Source: Solen grandis (lineage: Eukaryota > Mollusca > Bivalvia > Adapedonta > Solenidae). From it: a stretch of 64,000 nt of DNA. The translations under genes were made by a program, and so were the position numbers. Under the pieces are notes generated by a model, which was not told the DNA's origin, made no database searches, and saw nothing but the letters and a program-made list of their open reading frames with translations. Of the stretch, positions 56,761-64,000 are shown piece by piece. The stretch is taken from assembly GCA_021229015.1 (NCBI GenBank), contig CM037790.1, positions 55,772,361-55,836,360 of the forward strand. Direction: 5' to 3'. Position 1 is the first letter of the stretch; the number at the start of each line of letters is the position of its first letter.

Positions 56761-59700
56761 TCATCTATGTATCAAAGCATTTCTACAATTAAAGGCTGTT
56801 TTAATAAATTTGCACAATTTAAATAAAGTATCTTTTTCTGTACACCTTAACAAATTTAGAAATTTATACATGCTGGGTCTAATATAATAATATTTCTTAA
56901 TATACCTACGTCTAATTTCACTAAAGGCTGGTCATTTACAAATAAAATGAAATTCATCATCAATATCGTTTAAGTTACAGTACACGCACACACGCTCATT
57001 TCTATGAATCCTATTCGCGCCATATCTACCTGTCTGTATTCTTAGTGAATGTGAAGATACTCTTATTCTCACAAAACAATTTCTTAAATCACAAGGTAAA
57101 ATATCTAAATAATTTTCATATTCAAATGATGTTTTGATATTGTTGTATAAATAAAGCATTTCATTAGATGATTTATCGTTAAACCACTGTTGTATGAATG
57201 TATCAATTAATCGTTGTTTGAACATGTTTAAAAAATCAACTTCATTAACTAGTTCATAGTTTTCAAAAACATAGTTAAAACCATACTCATTTAACAAATT
57301 TTTAACATTTGCAACCCAATTTTTCTTTCCATTTCTACAATCAATATGAGATATATTATAGATATTTTTAAGTATGATATTTTCAGATTTTAGCACTTTA
57401 AACCAATATTTAAGTATTCGTATATATCTGGCTATATATAGAGGATATCTTCCTAACTCACCATACGCAGCAGCATTAGATGTACCTTGTCTTACATTAA
57501 GTATTTTCTTACAAAACTTAAGATGTATTCGTTCTATTTCTTTGGATTTAGGGAACCCCCATACCTCACTCGAATAATTTAGTATAGAACCAACAAATGA
57601 ATCAAATAACTGACATAGAAGTTTTGGTTTTAATTTAATTTTTCTGCATTTAATTAATAAAATATTCAAAGCTTTCAATGCCTTCCCTGACAATTGCTGT
57701 TGATTAAGTGCGAAACTACCAGTGTAATTAAAAACGGTTCCAAGATAATTAAAATCATCTACTACCTCTAATCTATTTCCATTATATATAAATATTTCAT
57801 TTTGTAACACTTTCCTTTTTTTTCGAAACACCATTACCTTAGTTTTCATAATATTTACCTCCAAACTCCAAGTGTTACAATAACTATAGAGTAAATCAAG
57901 ACTACTATTTACTTCTTCTGGGGACTTACCAAGAATTACCATATCATCAGCAAATAACAATAAAATCAATACTATGTCATCAAAATTAAGACCGGCATTA
58001 AAATCATTTTGGAGGAATAACTCCAAATCTTCAACAAACAAAGAAAAAAGTATTGGAGAAATTACCTCCCCTTGACGTAAACCGACAGCATATTCAAAAA
58101 AATCTGAGTACGAATTACATGATCTAACACAAGATTTTACCTTTTCATACATATCCTTGATTATTCTCAAAATTTTACTTTTAACATTTCTGTATATACA
58201 ATCATATGCAATTTTCAAGTCTACAAATACACAGTACAATCTTTTATTATCATTTAAATATTTTTGAACTAAGTTTAAAAGAACAAACAGTGCATCAACG
58301 GTAGAACGACCTTTTCTGAAACCAAACTGGGCATCCGATATAGTATCATTTTGGTCACAAAATGCTGAAATTCTTTTATTTAAAATTGATGTAAACAATT
58401 TAGACATACAACTTACCAATGTTATTCCCCTATAATTCTTTACATTATTTTTATCCCCCTTCTTATGCAAAGGTATTATTACTCCTTCAGTCCACATTTC
58501 TGGAAAAAAACCACTATTTAAGATTCCATTAAAAATATCACACAAATGAGACGCCAATATATCAACTGATTCTATGAAATACTCATTCAGCAAAAAGTCA
58601 TTACCACATGATTTATCTCTCTTTAAAGATTTAACCGCCTCTAACACCTCACTGACATTAATAGCTTTATTCAATATATCACTTACACCTCCGTCTGACT
58701 CATCAATAAAATCATCATCACAACTATTAAAATCATGACTTGAAACAAATTCCTCTGCTTCAATATTTTCATTGTTAAAAACATGTTTACTTATTTCAGA
58801 AAAATGCTTACAAAAGGATTCTAGTGAAATATCATTATTATCGTGCGTTTTCGCCTTGAAATACCTCCAAAAAACTTTTGGTTTTGAACATCTAAGTCTT
58901 TCTATATTATCTATTTGTTTCAATTCATATATTTTTTTCTTCTTTTTAACAATCTTTTTATACTGACATTTACAATTACATAATAGCTCTCTGCTATCAT
59001 CAGATTTATACCGCTTAAAAATACGCTGTGCCTCTAAGTACTGTTTCTTCGCCTGTACACATTCATTATCAAACCATTCTTTGTCATTCACAGTACTATC
59101 AATAAAATGTTGAGACTTATTGTTAACTATATCCCGCTTAAATAACGGATCTGATATATCCCGTACAATTTTCGTAAATTCACGTACTACATCATTAATA
59201 GCTGCACGTTCCCTTAAATCAATATTTTCAGTCAACCGATTAAAAAATGGGTAATTTACTGACTTAACATAATAATTACTGCCCCCTAAGAAACAAATGT
59301 ATACGCACCGTTACCAAAATCATTACATAGCCTACCGTTAATAATACGAAAGCCCGTGGACTTACAAAGATCAAGTAGCTTTAGTCCGAAAGCGTTACAT
59401 ATTTTATCAGCTGAGGCCCTGGCCTGGGGTATATCAGCAATGTAGTCATCATTGTCCATTTGATCAACAATCCTATCATGAATTATAAAATCATTTCTAA
59501 CACCCACTCTACTATTCCAATCTCCCAACATATATATAGAACCTTTATTTTCAAAATCATATACATCATTTTGTATCACATCAAACAAATCAACATCACA
59601 AACAGTATATGCTGGTGACTCCGCTGGCCATATATACACACCACACAAATAAATATCATTAACTGTATGAAAAAAAGATTTATCTAACTAAAGCCAAACA

Positions 59701-59980
59701 ATAGAATCGTAACTAGTCTTAACTATAGTAATACCTTCCTTGAGATGTTCTTTAAAATATACCACAACACCGCCACTACATCTTTTAGCATTTCTATGCT
59801 GATATTTCCTATAAAAATTATATGAAATATAACCATCAATTTTTATTTTGCTATTACAACTTGTCCAAGTTTCAAATAAAAAAATAATATCATTGTTATT
59901 AATTATACTCACAAAGTCCTGACATTCTTTCTTAGCCTCCGTAAGACCATGCACATTCCATGCTAACACATTCAGATCAC
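56761..59980 (-). pseudogene. LINE ORF2: APE endonuclease plus reverse transcriptase, disrupted
   Basis: The endonuclease starts LAWNVHGL, then FLFETWTS and MLGDWNSRVG. TAG at 59685-59687 interrupts it. Near 59270-59286 the frame shifts, and the block that should carry the SDH catalytic His is absent. The RT is open from 59235 to 56932 (767 codons) with FVDLK (residues 337-341), GLRQGEVISPILFSLF and the catalytic FADD (428-431). After FVDLKIAYDCIYR about seven residues present in the 19.3-kb relic (LYKLGVDG) are missing. At the C-terminus CVYCNL and HFICK lead to a TGA (56932-56934) where the next Cys is expected; the original stop is probably 56761-56763. Confidence 0.88.
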
Positions 59981-59993
59981 CCCCTTCGTACCT

Positions 59994-61013
59994 CTATTTC
60001 TGACCATCTCTCTGAGCCTTCCCATCAATGTACAATGTATCGTAAGAGATCCACGCGTTCCTTCCATTTCTTTTAGCCTCCTTCATCTTTGGTACGAGCT
60101 GCCTGCGCTTAGCGACCACCTCCTTCGGAAACTGTTCATGTATATAATACGGGGTATTATCTAATGTTTTCCATTGTTTCCTTACTAGTTCCCTTTCCTT
60201 GAACAATGTAAATTTAGCAACTATCTTCCGGTTATTCCCATTCACTCTCGGACCCATGCGATGTACCCTCTCGAACGCCATTCTGTCAACTTGCTCCTTT
60301 GCCATCTTCATCCTTGACTCGAGAAAATCCCGCAGTTTCTTCTCCGTGTTCTACTGAACACCAATTGGGGCCTCCTCAATGTTTGCAAACACTAAGTTGT
60401 TTCGCATCGACTGCGACTGTAGATATACTAGATCTTCTTTTAGTGAACTGTTTTCTTTTTCTAATGTAACAAGTTTTTCATTTGTTATGCCAATATTAAA
60501 ATCAGCGCTCTCCACCCTCTCTTCAACAACTGATAATCTCTCGCTGGATTGCTTATTTTGTTCTTGGACACATGACCAAAGTTTATTGAGCTCTTTCTCA
60601 AAGTTACCCACTTTTTTTTCCAACACATCAAGCTTATCAAGTCTTTTCTCCATGTTACCAATACGACCATCTATTTTCTTCAAATACTTTAATAAGTCAG
60701 AGTTTGTGGGCGAACCTCCATCACTTGCACCATTGTTTACATTTTGAGTTGATGGGGTGGGTGGGGTAGCCATTGTTTCTGGTTTATAAGTTTCAATATT
60801 GTCATCAAATAAGGCGTCTAAGCACTGTGCAATGTTGTTATCTTGTTCATAATCTTCATTAAAAAGTACACAGTTCACTTTTTTCAAGATATTACTTACA
60901 CAGACCTGCTCTGGAGTGCTGGTATATCTTCCCGCCTTCAACCCAATGTCATTGTCCACACTGGTGTCACTGGTGGCACTCTGTTTCCTTTTATTTCCAC
61001 CCCGTCTACCCAT
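59994..61013 (-). pseudogene. LINE ORF1 (coiled-coil RNA-binding protein), one internal stop
   Basis: ORF1 proteins of this type trimerise by a coiled coil and coat LINE RNA. The start MGRRGGNKRKQ is basic, then a Ser/Thr/Pro-rich stretch and a Leu/Lys/Glu heptad-rich coiled coil (about residues 105-200). Next comes the RRM-like start (RNNLVFANIEE), and after an in-frame TAG (60351-60353, codon 221) the C-terminal part with FERVHRMGPR and YIHEQFPKEV, as in L1 ORF1p. The frame is continuous apart from that stop: 339 codons in all. Confidence 0.85.
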
Positions 61014-61177
61014 CGATCGGATTTTTCACATAAATATTCACACACTCCTAATCATCCTGCTCACTTTAGTCCATCTCACAAGTTATATGTATGATTCTTA
61101 GCAATTAATATTATCATTTTTTCATCAGGTAACGAGTACACCTGTATACACCTATGTCACGTGATCAATCCTCCTAC

Positions 61178-61290
61178 ACAGGCTTCTGAGAGAAAGAAAC
61201 ATCATTTAATAAACCATTTAAAGATCACTTCATTAATATTAATCAAATCATAATTTTGTACATGAATATTCATGAGGTAAAGGGTTAATT
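61178..61290 (+). repeat. Right part of the R1 repeat split by the LINE
   Basis: AACCATTTAAAGATCACTTC, then TACATGAATATTCATGAGGT and AAAGGGTTAA, matching the 3' halves of R1 at 41.3 and 44.15 kb. Confidence 0.75.
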
Positions 61291-61708
61291 TTTGTGACAA
61301 ATTATCAAACTCTTCAAATAATGAGTTAGATAAAAACACATTTTTTTTTCTTTAACATAACTGATATCATGAGATATGCATAGTATCTCTTTTAAAACAT
61401 GAATAAATATTTAGTTTATACAAATTGTATTGCCTATTACAAGAATATTGCTACAATTTACAAACCGAACAAGCATTGTAGTAATGTTGCAGACAAAAGG
61501 GTTAAGTCACAAGTTCTCAAACTTGGATACGACTCTGCCCCTGACAAGAGAATACATGTCAATAAATTAATATGACGGGAACATGTATAAGTACTTTACA
61601 GCCAGATAATAAAAGTAATGCTATAGCTACTTTTAATAATAATAGATATACATGTAGTAGTAGTAATAATAATCATAAAAATAACGTACAGATTCATAAT
61701 ATATAGGA

Positions 61709-61861
61709 TCTCACCTGAGTTGTCATATAAAATAGAATCTAATTAAACGAGTTCAAGAAAATGGCAAAAAGTGAGCCTCTGGTGAGCTTTTTAGCATTTT
61801 CTTGGACGAGTTTAATAAAATTTTATATTATATATTATATAATATAACAACTCAGGTGAGA
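61709..61861. mobile_element. 153-bp foldback element
   Basis: Ends TCTCACCTGAGTTGT / ACAACTCAGGTGAGA. Inner arms AAACGAGTTCAAGAAAATGG and its inverse around 61785-61815 make nearly the whole element a hairpin centred near 61778. Confidence 0.8.
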
Positions 61862-61869
61862 TTTAATCA

Positions 61870-64000
61870 CATGACTTTAAATGCTGGGATTTGACGGAAT
61901 AATAATATTTGACGTTTCGCGCGCGTTTTTGCACGTTGTTTTTAGGGTTAAATGACGTCATGACGTTGTTATATTACACGTGTTAAATATAAGAAAATAC
62001 GATATGGTTATATTACACGGAAAACAAGGAACGTCATGTGATAAATATGATTGCGCTCCGAAAACGTTATTTACAAAACTCGACGTTATTTTCAGAACGT
62101 TCAAAACATTTAGGATGAAGAAATACAATTAATTAGGTGTATCACGAGTACAATCAGCTTCACTTTCCTTAAGAATGAAAGAAGAGTAAGAAAGACACAG
62201 GCAAAACGGAAAATGTTTACCCAGCTGTTTGATACCAGTTTTATGTATTTTCATGTATGCAACTTAATATAATTATAGAACAACCACATATTTTTTTTTG
62301 TAAATTCATTTGTAGGATAGAACGAAATAAACATGGAGAAGAAATGTTTTTAATAAAAAGATTGAAAAAAAAATGTTGTTTTTAACACAGGGGTTTGGCA
62401 CGGAAGGGGGGAAGCGGCATAAAATAGTGATTTTATGCACCCTAACCCCTTTAAGGCCTTTACTTCCGCCTGAAAGTGTTTAAAGAAACTTTTAGTTACA
62501 AATACATTGTTATTCATAACATAAATTCCTCCAAATATATCAACACATGAAACATTGACTCACTATATTAATTTTTTGGAATTAAAACAGCAATACTTAA
62601 CAATGTACTTACCAACTTTTGTTCCGAATCATACTGAATAATTGACATATCAAGTAAAAAAAAAAGTTAGGTTCTTGGAATTAGTTAGTTAGTTGTCTAA
62701 ACAACTAACGTATTATCAGAATAAATAAATAAATAAATAAATAAATATTCAATAACATCTGGTTCAGGTATATTAAAAGGCGAATTTGTTCTTGAAACGA
62801 TTTCAGAACAAGTTAAAATATGTATAAAAAATATATAAATATGTATCAAACTTACAAGTAAATGAATATGAAGTATGACACCCATAAACATAAAGTGTTT
62901 CATGTAAAATTTACTAACTCAAAAGAGTAGTGTTTTTTTTTCTTTCTTTCTTTCTGGGCTTTTTAGGGATTTTACTTCTGGTTTAGGCAAGATTCGAACC
63001 CACAACCTTCAGCTTCGAAATCTACATTATCATTGAGACTAGCAGGGCGTTTGGTACGTATATGCTTTTAAATAATACATGTACTATAAAATCCATATGT
63101 TTTACTTCGAAAACCGACGATGGTTCTTAGATGCCTAGGGTTAATATTGCAAGGAATTAGATAGATATGTTGCTTTCGGAATAAATGACAATATAAGAAC
63201 ATATTCTACTTACTTTTGTATAACCAAAAAAAAATAATCTCGTAAACAATCAGGAAATAATGATTTCACATGTTATGCTTGTCACATATGCTATGTTTAC
63301 ATAAGTAACGGCAGATAATCTACATGCTGAAAAAATGTAATTATTGTAACCAATGACCCGTACTTGTGCCAAAGAAGGAGAGGTTCTTTCGTTCTATATT
63401 GACTTCAGCAAATTGTTAATGTCTTGTCCCCCAAACAACATTGAAGTGAACAGAACAGAACATGCCCTTATTTCACCTAGGTACCATACAAATACAGCAT
63501 GGGGGACTTGTTATTTTGCTCCTTTAAAGTCCGATCATTGAAGTTAAAGTACAGTTTTCAATCGTAATAATTTGCATGATTTGGGTATGAAACTCCTCGA
63601 GGGAAGAATTTTCATGACCATAATACTAGGCAAACAGTACTGGTCCAACACATGAACCGTTGAGAGGGATTATAAGTTGTAAGAACTTCTTTCGCGTCGA
63701 CGTATTATTAATAGATTTGAACTATGATCTGACTGACAACATTAGACACAATATCATGTTCACATGTTAATGCAGTGTTAATTGTGGTAGTTGTAAGAAG
63801 ATACAAATAGTTCTAATATAAGACATTCATTTTAGTCAAATACATCATATAAAATTTATTTTATTCTGTATTACAATAACTATAGATGCAGAAGTGCAGA
63901 AGTGATGTAAGGGAGACAATACAATATTTATTTTGCCGTCAGGCAGAAGTAATCTTGATTTACTTCCCTTATTCTCCTTATACTAAAAAAAAAAGGAAAA
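61870..64000. other. Terminal intergenic stretch
   Basis: Holds a CRE word TGACGTCA (61953-61960), an (AAAT)n run (62720-62746) and a tRNA B-box-like remnant on the minus strand near 62990-63010 (GATTCGAACCCACAACC). No gene was recognised. Confidence 0.45.

Larger units (their letters stand above)
56576..61177 (-). mobile_element. LINE (non-LTR retrotransposon), near full length, inactive
   Basis: About 4.6 kb on the minus strand: a 5' UTR, ORF1 (61013-59994) of L1 type, ORF2 (about 59980-56761) with APE endonuclease, reverse transcriptase and Cys-rich end, a short 3' UTR and a (TTCTG)n tail of about four units at 56576-56596. ORF1 and ORF2 are separated by a few bases. Defects: TAG in ORF1, TAG in the endonuclease, a deletion plus frameshift at about 59270-59286, a small in-frame RT deletion and a TGA in the Cys-rich end. 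The RT looks closer to the NYRG(I)TL-type clades than to classic L1; exact clade unassigned. No clear target duplication was seen. Confidence 0.85.

Overview
The window is animal nuclear DNA: a few intron-rich genes in AT-rich, repeat-dense sequence. Two tRNA-derived SINE families, several short inverted-repeat (MITE/foldback) families and a diverged non-LTR retrotransposon fit a bivalve mollusc. That assignment rests on repeat style and gene sequence only; I cannot name the species. A run of 100 Ns at 45077-45176 marks a scaffold gap.

Layout. (1) 0-6.4 kb: repeats, plus one possible minus-strand signal-peptide exon (958-1152). (2) 6.46-12.79 kb, plus strand: four exons of TAF10, the TFIID/SAGA subunit, split across its histone fold, with introns full of repeats. 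(3) 13-24 kb: SINEs, MITEs, two 28-bp minisatellites (20.87-21.11 and 21.79-22.44 kb) and a LINE relic. (4) 24.37-31.42 kb, plus strand: a two-exon rhodopsin-class orphan GPCR of 615 residues with a 5.2-kb intron inside TM2. The conserved Asp2.50 is His, and the long tail has some GPR161-like features. (5) 32.9-33.6 kb: a 39-bp (13-codon) minisatellite. (6) 37.6-47.7 kb, minus strand: two tandem hairy/enhancer-of-split (HES) bHLH-Orange repressors, both ending in WRPW. Each has a perfect CSL/Su(H) site about 220-240 bp upstream in a head-to-head pair, which suggests Notch control. (7) 56.58-61.18 kb, minus strand: a 4.6-kb LINE with an L1-type ORF1 and an APE-RT ORF2. It is broken by three stops, a deletion/frameshift and a small RT deletion, and it sits inside an older repeat copy. 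The rest is intergenic.

The genes are functionally unrelated except the HES pair, which looks like a small co-regulated cluster. The most unusual items are the double foldback at 25.2-25.8 kb enclosing a SAM-like mini-ORF, a MITE whose missing 109-bp middle lies 440 bp away, the His2.50 receptor, and the single-base reading-frame conflicts at the 5' coding ends of both TAF10 and one HES gene. I found no CRISPR, rRNA or functional tRNA gene.
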